Of a stretch of DNA of 43,078 bases, positions 30,591-38,665 are shown piece by piece. The stretch's first letter is position 1, and every line of letters starts with the position of its first letter. The DNA lies in assembly GCA_937896885.1 (NCBI GenBank), contig CALBNX010000050.1, positions 1 to 43,078 on the forward strand, read 5' to 3'. Made by a program: the position numbers and the translations under genes. The notes under the pieces are model-generated. The model searched no databases and was not told the DNA's origin. It saw only the letters and a list, made by a program, of their open reading frames with translations. This stretch comes from an uncultured Clostridia bacterium. Lineage in GTDB: Bacteria > Bacillota > Clostridia > Oscillospirales > Acutalibacteraceae.

Positions 30591-33500
30591 ATGAAGAAAA
30601 AAATATCTTCCAAAAAAAGCATAGCACTTGTACTCGCTATGGTAATGATAATCACATCAATACCATTTATGATGTTTAGCGCGGCTACAACGGGTGCCTA
30701 TGACCCTGCACCATATTGGGGTGATGGTAGTAACGATGCTGCGGTTAATACTAATTTTATCGCAACTCTTAATGCTGATAGTAGTTTGAGTGTTGCATTC
30801 CCTCATGCTAATGCGGCGGCAACATGGAATACTTACAGTACTACAACGCCTACAAAGAAGACAATTTCAAATTATATTATGACTATAACCAGACTTAAAG
30901 ATGATGGTTCTAGAAAAGAAATCTGGTCAGAAAACTTCAATTTAAACAGTACAGATGGTCGAATAGGTACTTTTACTGTAGATAATACTGAGGGTAACGA
31001 ATATCCTAACTCTATCTATTATTGGCCTGGTGCTTTTACAAGCCTTGATGATTATGAAGTTGACGCTAGTTATGATGTATCAATTCAGGCAGTTGACAGC
31101 GATGGTTGGGTGTCAGATAAAATTCATACACTTCTTACAGAAACTCCTTACTACATAATTAATGACGACTTTTCTCCTAATGAGAGTTGGATTGTTCGTG
31201 AAATGCTTTTGTTCGAGGGTAAGGGTTCTGCTGAAGTTAATGCTAGCGCACAATCAAATAGCGGTTTAGATGGAGCTACATATGAGGAAATGGTAGCAGG
31301 TACTGGTGATACACAAATTGACTTTGTATATAATGTAAATGGTTTAGTTGATGCTAACGGACAGTTTGCTGGCATGGGTTATGATAAATCATCCGCATAT
31401 CGTTTATGGTTTAGAAATGTATACAACGGAACCCCATTTACAATTGAAACTACTTGGAGTCGTTCTCACTATGATTTTACAGGTGCAGAAGAAGTTTGGT
31501 TCTATGTTGATATGACACGTGTTGAAATCAACAAAGTTGCATTTACATTATCTGCAAACGAAAAATATGCTGGGCATTTTAGAGATAACGGAGGCGACAC
31601 TACGGATACATCAATGTATGGCGACACATTCTCAACTGCGTCTGTCAACGGTGTAAACGAAGGCACAATCAGCGAAGGAATTTATATTCAAAACTCCGAC
31701 GGACTTTGGGAATCTACTTCAATGACAGACGGTTATTTCACAGAGCTTGCCGGTTATAAGGGCTTTATTCGTATTCCAATTGATTATTTTATTATTCAAA
31801 AAGACCAATATATGACAGGTCAGCTCAAACCAAATGAAACATGGTTAGGAACAGATTGTGATACTAATTTGCCAGAAGCTAATGATGAAAACCTGAACGC
31901 TTATGTTGAGAGAGAAAGTATTCATGAAAACGATAAGCTTATTTATAACGGAAAGACATATGATGCAGTGAGTTGTGCTGAAAGCGCCTCAGGTATGGGT
32001 ATTTTAATCAATCCTGCAGGTACAAGTGTGACAGAAGCTGTTATTCTTTATGAAAGATGGGAAACATACGGTAACTGGGGCACTAAAACTATAAATAAAC
32101 AGCTTAGATATGTTGCCGGTGATGTAAGTCAGGTTACGAATGACGATGGTTCGATAACATATACAGTTAATACACCAAAACTTTCAATATCTGACCTTAT
32201 TTCAGCGGGTATTCAAGTTGCTGATTGGTCGGCAGAGTCAGTTAATAAATCATTCTACTTTGACCAAGTTATGTTTTGTCAAAAAAATACTGGTGGTGTA
32301 TTTGACAGTAATGGCTATGTTACAGAAGATTCACCTGTCAAGTTTAACCAAGAAGGTTCAACAGTTAACTCAAATGGTACTGCTGACCTTGGTAGAAAGA
32401 TGTCAGGCTTCTATGACAGAACAGTTCAAGTTCCCAAGGCTGTTGCTGAATATATTATGCAGTATTTTGGTGAAATTCCATCACTTAACGATGTAACAAC
32501 AAAGTCAATAATTGATGATATTATTCTTGAATATTGTGAATGTTTTGGAATTGCTAAGAATTCACCACTTTTAGATGAAGCAAGAATTTCACAGGCTCTT
32601 GAAAAAATAAATTCTCTTGGTTATACAGAGGCATATAACCGTTATAAAGATGCAGAACGGTTTATTAATTATATTAATTCAGAAAATTCTGACTCAAACT
32701 TTAATGCAGTTGTCTATTTCGAAAATACTGTTGAAGGACTTCAAAGCGCAGAATTTGCAAACCATACTGATGTAGAGTTGCAGAAAACTCTAAAACAGTT
32801 AATGGCGATTTATGAAACTTTTAACCTTTCCCATTTTGAACTGTTGGGTAAGGATACAGAAGAAAAATTCCTTGAGCTTTATGATTTAGTAATGGGTGAA
32901 GAGGTAAAAACGGGTCAGTCAATCGGTGCTTATCCATTTATCCCGTTCAACGACTTTGAAAACAATTATACATATGGTCAGTTGTCAGATTTGTATCACG
33001 ATGACATTAATCGAGAAAGCAACAAACCAGCGGATGTTAACAGCACGGGCAATTTCACTACATATGTTTCGGGAGAGTGGATAAATCAGACATCACTAAA
33101 AGTTGCTGGTTATAAAGTTGGTGATGCAATTGGTTGGTCACCAGCTGACTATAGGCCAACTGGTGAAAAATTCACTACTGGTGATAAATACTTTTCAAGA
33201 ATGGATGGCCAGATTACAAATGAAGGCTTTGCTGACTCGTTGGGTGCAACATTGCGTATAAATGGTAGTTTGAACTCATCAGATAGTTATGTGCTTGCAA
33301 CATTATCAACAACTTATTTAGGTTCAGAGGCTGACACTTGGGGAAATCTTCCAGGTCTAGATTTAAGTGGTATTGCACTTAAAACGAATACTACAAATGG
33401 TACTGACGCGGAAGATGCTGATAGATATGGTGCAGGGGTAATGCCGAATTCTTTTGTTATGTATGTTGACTTTACAAAAGTTTCGGGTGTCGATTTTAAT

Positions 33501-36098
33501 GTAAAATTTATATTAAAGGACCACTCGTCTGATAAGGATGTTAACTGTTATTTCTGTGGTGGAGATGCGAATGCCACACCGGTTATATATGTGCTTGATG
33601 ATAATGGCGAGTGGGAAGAAAGATATCTTTCGGCGACAACTCTAGATATTAATGCTCCAAGTTTTGGTGAAGATGTTGATGCAGGACTTTGCTCAATTAA
33701 CGCACTTGATGGGTATAAAGGATTCATTAGAATTCCACTTTCTAATTTTAGAGAATCAACAGACGGTATAACAATTCAATATCTTGACAATATGATAGGT
33801 GCTACATTGGAAGGTAGTTCTAATCCTAAATACACAATTCAACAGGTAAAATTTACTTTCTGGGATTACACAGGTGCTAATGTAGGTAAAGACATTACAA
33901 TTGATGGTTTAGGCTTCACTTATGACCCTGCTTGTCAAAACCGTGTAAGTAATAATACAGACTGTAATGGTGAGTTGAATCAGGACAACAACCTTACGGG
34001 TGATAATTTAATTAAAAATATGGATGAATACTTTGGTGTTAAGACTGTTGACTCTAGTAAATTTGAAAAAATGGTTGCAACTGTTGACCCATATGCAACA
34101 GAGGCAGAGTTCAAAGCATCGTTTGATGCATGCATACAGGCTTATTTAGCACTTTCTGATTATCAAAAAACAATTCCTGAAGTAAAGTATTGTTATGACA
34201 ATTTGCTTGAAGCAAAATATAGAGCGCTTTATACAGACTACACTAACGAGATTAAAAAAGAAAAATGGCAACCGCTTTATGTGGCAACAACTGATAGTGG
34301 TGGAAATGTTACTGCTACTGCGGTAGAGAATCTGTTGACAGCACTCGGTACAGTTTCGGAAAAGGCAAAAGAGTATTCCACAACTGATGAAACATTGTTA
34401 GATTTGTATGACACTCATAAAGATGACTATCTAACCGCTCTTGGTTTCACAAGTATTGAAGATGCCCAATCGGTAGTTGATATGTATGAAAAAGGTTATC
34501 ATCGTTTGAGTATGAGTGACAGAGCCTTAATTTCAGACTATGACTTTGGCAGGCTCACCAATGCCTACAATGCAGCGAAACGTGCAATTTTGATTGGCGG
34601 TGACGCAGATGTTCATGAAGGCGTTGAAAAAGATGGCATTATCGCAAATGTTGAAACCTTTAAGAATAACATTACAGGTATCTATACCGCAAGCACACAC
34701 CTAGATGCTGATGTTGACAGAATTCCAGATACGGAAGATGACAACAATGGTGACGGAGTTGTTGATAACAAAGACAAATTGAAAACTGTTAAGTATGCAG
34801 GTAAAATTATAGTCAAAGATGAAAATGGTAATGATGTCGAAGTAAATGCTCTTGAGTATTATACTGATATGTATGCCGACATAAGCGTTTTTGGTAAAAA
34901 ACTTCTTAGTGATGATACTGACATTGCAGCGGCTTATATGAACATGTACGATGCGGCAGAAGCTATCCATGATAACTCAACACCGATTACGCCAAATGCT
35001 GGTGCTACGGTTGAGGGTGGTATTATTACCTATGAACGCCGACTTGAAAATGCATATATGGATGTTTCAACTAAAATTATGGCAAAGACAGTGCTTGATA
35101 CAGCTACACTTAATGAAATTGAGTATTGTTTAGGTCAATATGAAGCACTCTTAAGACGTTATGCATTGGTTGACGAGCTTAACTATGACTATGCTCAACT
35201 TGCACTTCTCGTGCCATGTGCAGACATTGCATCAGTTGACAGTTCAAATGCAGAACTTACAACAATTACACTCAATAATAATTCAGCTGAAACAATGAAA
35301 TATACCGCATATATTGATTTGAGTTATATTGCCACAAGACTCAACAGAAATGTTGACCTTTATGCACAGTCAAGCCTTAAATGGACTCAATCAGGTGGTT
35401 CAACTTACAAAGCTTTTGAAGATTTTATGTATAATAATGCTACGGCAGAAGGTCTTGCAGATTATCAAAATGCAGACGGAGTAGTTACAGCGCTGGTTGG
35501 CTCATATGCTAACGGAAACTCAGCAAGTCTTGGTAAGTATGAATACACACTTAGCGTTGATGCAACAGAGGCTGCAAAAGTGCCAACGGGTGCAACTTAT
35601 ACAGGTAAGGTTACATTCTATGCAGTTGATTCTGCTGTTGTTGCAGAAAAAACAGCTGATGGTACAGATGTCTCAACAGTACTTGCAGACCCAGCAAATG
35701 TTCTTGAAGCAGTAGAAGTTGATGTTATATTCCAATCAACAAACGGAACAGACCCAATCATTTATGAGGTTGAAATTCCTGCAATGGTTCAGGTTGGTTG
35801 GGATGATTCATCAGATATTGATGTTTCATATTCAGTTGAAGCAACACTTGGCAGTAATACACTTTCAGTAGGTGTAAGTAATGACGGCAAAAATATGCTT
35901 ATCAATGATGATACAGGAATTACTTACGAATTGACTTACTCAAAGGTTAATTTTGGCACAGAAACATTTACAGGCGATGTAGCAGATGGAACAAAACCAA
36001 CAGATGCACCAAGTATTACTGTTACAGGTTGGAATAATGTTCCTGTTGGTACATATACTACACAGTTGACTTACACAGTTGACATAACAAGTTCTTGA
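30591..36098 (+). CDS. Giant secreted multidomain surface protein (1835 aa)
   Basis: A Sec signal peptide (MKKKISSKKSIALVLAMVMI to about residue 31, cleavage near FSA-AT) is followed by a long extracellular protein without a wall or membrane anchor. Two related beta-sandwich regions, roughly residues 230-600 and 830-1125, share the motif GYKGFIRIP (residues 388 and 1041) preceded by a YVDxT strand; they resemble carbohydrate-binding jelly rolls. Helical segments lie between and after (about 620-800 and 1150-1600). An Asp-rich calcium-type motif is near residues 1375-1398 (DRIPDTEDDNNGDGVVDNKD). The last 115 residues (from about 1722) are the same domain as the five small downstream proteins (YEVEIPAMVQVGW and YTTQLTYTVDI). 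Ribosome site AAAGGAAG precedes ATG 30591. I infer an adhesin or fibre tip; the function is unknown. Confidence 0.85.
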   Translation: MKKKISSKKSIALVLAMVMIITSIPFMMFSAATTGAYDPAPYWGDGSNDAAVNTNFIATLNADSSLSVAFPHANAAATWNTYSTTTPTKKTISNYIMTITRLKDDGSRKEIWSENFNLNSTDGRIGTFTVDNTEGNEYPNSIYYWPGAFTSLDDYEVDASYDVSIQAVDSDGWVSDKIHTLLTETPYYIINDDFSPNESWIVREMLLFEGKGSAEVNASAQSNSGLDGATYEEMVAGTGDTQIDFVYNVNGLVDANGQFAGMGYDKSSAYRLWFRNVYNGTPFTIETTWSRSHYDFTGAEEVWFYVDMTRVEINKVAFTLSANEKYAGHFRDNGGDTTDTSMYGDTFSTASVNGVNEGTISEGIYIQNSDGLWESTSMTDGYFTELAGYKGFIRIPIDYFIIQKDQYMTGQLKPNETWLGTDCDTNLPEANDENLNAYVERESIHENDKLIYNGKTYDAVSCAESASGMGILINPAGTSVTEAVILYERWETYGNWGTKTINKQLRYVAGDVSQVTNDDGSITYTVNTPKLSISDLISAGIQVADWSAESVNKSFYFDQVMFCQKNTGGVFDSNGYVTEDSPVKFNQEGSTVNSNGTADLGRKMSGFYDRTVQVPKAVAEYIMQYFGEIPSLNDVTTKSIIDDIILEYCECFGIAKNSPLLDEARISQALEKINSLGYTEAYNRYKDAERFINYINSENSDSNFNAVVYFENTVEGLQSAEFANHTDVELQKTLKQLMAIYETFNLSHFELLGKDTEEKFLELYDLVMGEEVKTGQSIGAYPFIPFNDFENNYTYGQLSDLYHDDINRESNKPADVNSTGNFTTYVSGEWINQTSLKVAGYKVGDAIGWSPADYRPTGEKFTTGDKYFSRMDGQITNEGFADSLGATLRINGSLNSSDSYVLATLSTTYLGSEADTWGNLPGLDLSGIALKTNTTNGTDAEDADRYGAGVMPNSFVMYVDFTKVSGVDFNVKFILKDHSSDKDVNCYFCGGDANATPVIYVLDDNGEWEERYLSATTLDINAPSFGEDVDAGLCSINALDGYKGFIRIPLSNFRESTDGITIQYLDNMIGATLEGSSNPKYTIQQVKFTFWDYTGANVGKDITIDGLGFTYDPACQNRVSNNTDCNGELNQDNNLTGDNLIKNMDEYFGVKTVDSSKFEKMVATVDPYATEAEFKASFDACIQAYLALSDYQKTIPEVKYCYDNLLEAKYRALYTDYTNEIKKEKWQPLYVATTDSGGNVTATAVENLLTALGTVSEKAKEYSTTDETLLDLYDTHKDDYLTALGFTSIEDAQSVVDMYEKGYHRLSMSDRALISDYDFGRLTNAYNAAKRAILIGGDADVHEGVEKDGIIANVETFKNNITGIYTASTHLDADVDRIPDTEDDNNGDGVVDNKDKLKTVKYAGKIIVKDENGNDVEVNALEYYTDMYADISVFGKKLLSDDTDIAAAYMNMYDAAEAIHDNSTPITPNAGATVEGGIITYERRLENAYMDVSTKIMAKTVLDTATLNEIEYCLGQYEALLRRYALVDELNYDYAQLALLVPCADIASVDSSNAELTTITLNNNSAETMKYTAYIDLSYIATRLNRNVDLYAQSSLKWTQSGGSTYKAFEDFMYNNATAEGLADYQNADGVVTALVGSYANGNSASLGKYEYTLSVDATEAAKVPTGATYTGKVTFYAVDSAVVAEKTADGTDVSTVLADPANVLEAVEVDVIFQSTNGTDPIIYEVEIPAMVQVGWDDSSDIDVSYSVEATLGSNTLSVGVSNDGKNMLINDDTGITYELTYSKVNFGTETFTGDVADGTKPTDAPSITVTGWNNVPVGTYTTQLTYTVDITSS

Positions 36099-36117
36099 TA
36101 AGGAAGGAGATGGTTAA

Positions 36118-36567
36118 ATGAAAAAAATCTTTTCTGTGGGTTTGGCTCTTGTAATGCTTGTTCTTTGCATTACACCTGTATTTGCAAATCCGCAGTCAAT
36201 TGAGATTTCAACAAAAGCTGACCGTGCGGAATACGAACTGACTTATCCTGCAGATATTGAAATTCCATGGCAGACAACAACTATGGTAATCGGTGAAGTT
36301 AAAGCTGAAAGAATGCTTATTGAACCTGACAAAATGGTAGCGGTTTCGATTTCTTCACATAACGATTTCAACTTGGTAAACGAAGCAGATAGCACAAAAA
36401 CCATTGCATACAGTTTATTGAGTGAAGACATCTCTTTCTTCCCTGGTGATTACGGTAAAAGCTTCGCCCTATCAGTAGAGGTTGAAGATAATGAATGGCT
36501 TCATGCCGCAGCAGGTAAACACAGTGATATTCTTACATTCACTGCTGAATATACTGACGCGGTCTAA
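36118..36567 (+). CDS. Small secreted beta-protein, paralog 1
   Basis: A 149-aa Sec-secreted protein: signal peptide ending in PVFA with cleavage before NPQ, then about 126 mature residues. The mature part follows the pattern of the group: a lead strand, YELTYPADIEIPW, a middle region of alternating strands, and the closing HSDILTFTAEYTDAV. It is the most divergent of the five paralogs and the shortest. It lacks cysteines in the mature region and has no anchor. Ribosome site GGAAGGAGA, 19 nt after the giant gene. Probably a subunit of an extracellular assembly. Confidence 0.82.
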   Translation: MKKIFSVGLALVMLVLCITPVFANPQSIEISTKADRAEYELTYPADIEIPWQTTTMVIGEVKAERMLIEPDKMVAVSISSHNDFNLVNEADSTKTIAYSLLSEDISFFPGDYGKSFALSVEVEDNEWLHAAAGKHSDILTFTAEYTDAV

Positions 36568-36606
36568 AATAGTAATCTAATCTTTATATAAAAGGAGAGA
36601 ATAAGT

Positions 36607-37089
36607 ATGAAAAAGATTTTATCATTCACAATGGCACTCATTATGTTGATGTCAATTTGTGTTCCGGCTTTTGCAGGCACACTTAATTCTGCAACACCAT
36701 CAGGTGAAATAATTGTTAAAACAACGACAGAACTTGCGGGTGGCGGAAGTGCTGAAAATTTTGAAGTTATAATTCCATCTGTACCGGACATTGATTGGGA
36801 AACTGAAATAACAGATGTTTCTTATACTGTTGAAGCTCATCTTAAAAGAGACGGCAGAGTTAAGGTTACTGTTTCAGGTAGCGGTGCGATGAAAACAACT
36901 GATGGTGCATATTCGCTTGAGTATTCACTTACTGGTGCTGGAAAAGAATTCAAAGCAGAAGTTCCAACAATTTATCCTGCACAGACACAGGAAGTACTTG
37001 TAAATATTCCTGCTGAGAATTGGAAAAAAGCAGTTGTTGAAGAGTATAGCGATATTCTTACATACACAGCAGAAATCGAAAGAGTATAA
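36607..37089 (+). CDS. Small secreted beta-protein, paralog 2
   Basis: A 160-aa Sec-secreted protein with signal peptide ending CVPAFA before GTLNS. The mature domain has FEVIIPSVPDIDW, then VSYTVEAHLKRDGRVKVTVSG, YSLEYSLTGAG, and closing EEYSDILTYTAEIERV. The I-x-W after the IPS strand and the final TYTAE strand define the group. Its mature end resembles paralog 1 (YSDILT versus HSDILT), so these two may be closest. Ribosome site AGGAG lies 9 nt before the ATG. Confidence 0.82.
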   Translation: MKKILSFTMALIMLMSICVPAFAGTLNSATPSGEIIVKTTTELAGGGSAENFEVIIPSVPDIDWETEITDVSYTVEAHLKRDGRVKVTVSGSGAMKTTDGAYSLEYSLTGAGKEFKAEVPTIYPAQTQEVLVNIPAENWKKAVVEEYSDILTYTAEIERV

Positions 37090-37119
37090 TTTTATAAATA
37101 ATTAAAGGAGACATAGATT

Positions 37120-37602
37120 ATGAAAAAAGTTATTTCTTTGGTAATGGCACTTGTTATGATGATGGCTGTTACAGTTCCTGTATTTGCTGCAGGCCCACTT
37201 AATGAAGGCAATAAAACTAGCGATGTTCAGGTTAAAACTGACACAAGCAATCTTACAGGTGACGGAACATATACAGTTACAATTCCTTCAACAATGCCAA
37301 TTGATTGGAATGCGACATCAACAGGATTTGAATATTCAGTAACAAGCACTCTTGTAGCAAACAAAGCAGTTAATGTTACTGTTTCACAGAAAAACACAAC
37401 AATGACAGCAACAGATGCTGATATTAAAGATGATATCGTATATTCACTTGCAGGTACAGTTAATGCAAAAACAAGCAAACCTTCAGTATCAAATGAAAAG
37501 TTTAACTTTACTGTAGAAATTGCTCAGTCAGAGTTTGATACAGCTACTATTGCTGAATATACAGATACTGTTACATTTACAGCAACAATTGTTAACGCAT
37601 AA
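37120..37602 (+). CDS. Small secreted beta-protein, paralog 3
   Basis: A 160-aa Sec-secreted protein, signal peptide MKKVISLVMALVMMMAVTVPVFA. The mature domain: lead strand SDVQVKTDTS, YTVTIPSTMPIDW, FEYSVTSTLVANKAVNVTVSQ, IVYSLAG and closing AEYTDTVTFTATIVNA. Thr, Ser and Val dominate, as in secreted all-beta fibre subunits. There are no mature cysteines, no anchor and no sortase motif. Ribosome site AAGGAG is 9 nt upstream of ATG 37120. Confidence 0.83.
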   Translation: MKKVISLVMALVMMMAVTVPVFAAGPLNEGNKTSDVQVKTDTSNLTGDGTYTVTIPSTMPIDWNATSTGFEYSVTSTLVANKAVNVTVSQKNTTMTATDADIKDDIVYSLAGTVNAKTSKPSVSNEKFNFTVEIAQSEFDTATIAEYTDTVTFTATIVNA

Positions 37603-37621
37603 GAAAAGGAGATAAATGGTT

Positions 37622-38098
37622 ATGAAAAAGGTTATTTCTATCGTATTAGCACTTGCAATGATGATGGCAATTATGGTTCCCACATTTGCAGCGGATTTGT
37701 ACATTACACAAACAGGCACACAAGCAGGTCAGTCAACAGTTCAGACAGATATAAGCGCAATTACTGAAGGTGTATATACAGTTACCTACCCATCAATAAT
37801 TGATATTGAATGGGGAGAAGAAGGAACTGCAACTTACTCGGTTGAAGCATCTATGAAAGTTGGCAAGAAACTTACAGTTTCTGTTGCTGATACAACAACA
37901 CATACTCTTACAGGTGAATTAGCTGCAGCAGATATAGCTGATAAACTTGAATACACAATTTCAGGTGACACAACAGTAGAATATACAGGTGGTATGAACG
38001 AAACAGAAACACTTACATTCGCTGTTGCTGACTGGAATAAGACGGTAGCAGAATACTCAGGTTATGTTACATTTACTGCTTCTGTAAGCGATATCTAA
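37622..38098 (+). CDS. Small secreted beta-protein, paralog 4
   Basis: A 158-aa Sec-secreted protein. ATG 37622 is chosen over the in-frame ATG at 37616 because AGGAG (37607-37611) then has a 10-nt spacer, as in the sibling genes, against only 4 nt. Signal peptide ends in VPTFA before ADLYI. Mature domain: YTVTYPSIIDIEW, ATYSVEASMKVGKKLTVSVA, LEYTISGD and closing AEYSGYVTFTASVSDI. Its signal peptide (MKKVISIVLALAMMMAI) is nearly the same as in paralogs 3 and 5. Confidence 0.83.
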   Translation: MKKVISIVLALAMMMAIMVPTFAADLYITQTGTQAGQSTVQTDISAITEGVYTVTYPSIIDIEWGEEGTATYSVEASMKVGKKLTVSVADTTTHTLTGELAAADIADKLEYTISGDTTVEYTGGMNETETLTFAVADWNKTVAEYSGYVTFTASVSDI

Positions 38099-38118
38099 GT
38101 CAAGGGAGATAAATATTT

Positions 38119-38628
38119 ATGAAAAAGATTATTTCTATTGTATTAGTACTTGTTATGATAATGGCAGTTACAGTTCCTGCATTTGCAACTCAGACTGCGG
38201 TTGAAGGCAATAATGTTGTTAATGTTGAAACAACTTTCAACGCATCAACTGACACAACATATACAGTAACAATTCCTGCAACAATTTCTGTTGCATGGGA
38301 TGACGAAACAACAGCTTATGATGTAGGCTATACAGTTACATCACAGCTTCTCGTTGGTGCAAGCCTTAAAGTTGCTGTTAACTATGATTTGGATACTGAT
38401 GATACAAACAACGGTATTATGGAAGCTGATGGCACAGACAAGAAGTTAACTTATACACTTACAGGTGCAGGTGAAGCAACTTTTACTGAAATGAATGATG
38501 GTGCAAAAGCATCTGATGTTGGTGGTACAAATGCAACAATTACAGTTGCAGGTTTTGATGCCGCTCCTGTTGCTGTTTACACAGGTACAATCACATATAC
38601 AGTTGACTATGTTGCACCTACTCCATAA
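38119..38628 (+). CDS. Small secreted beta-protein, paralog 5
   Basis: A 169-aa Sec-secreted protein, the longest of the group. Signal peptide MKKIISIVLVLVMIMAVTVPAFA, cleavage before TQTAVE. Mature domain: VVNVETTFN lead strand, YTVTIPATISVAWDDETT, VGYTVTSQLLVGASLKVAVN, LTYTLTGAGE, then a loop, ITVAGFDAAPVAVYTGTITYTVDY and a Pro-containing tail APTP. It is the closest to the C-terminal domain of the giant protein (IPAMVQVGWDDSSD and VPVGTYTTQLTYTVDI), which suggests one arose from the other. Ribosome site GGGAG, 10 nt before the ATG. Confidence 0.83.
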   Translation: MKKIISIVLVLVMIMAVTVPAFATQTAVEGNNVVNVETTFNASTDTTYTVTIPATISVAWDDETTAYDVGYTVTSQLLVGASLKVAVNYDLDTDDTNNGIMEADGTDKKLTYTLTGAGEATFTEMNDGAKASDVGGTNATITVAGFDAAPVAVYTGTITYTVDYVAPTP

Positions 38629-38665
38629 TTATTTGTTTTCAAAATAGTTAAGGAGGTGGATTTCA

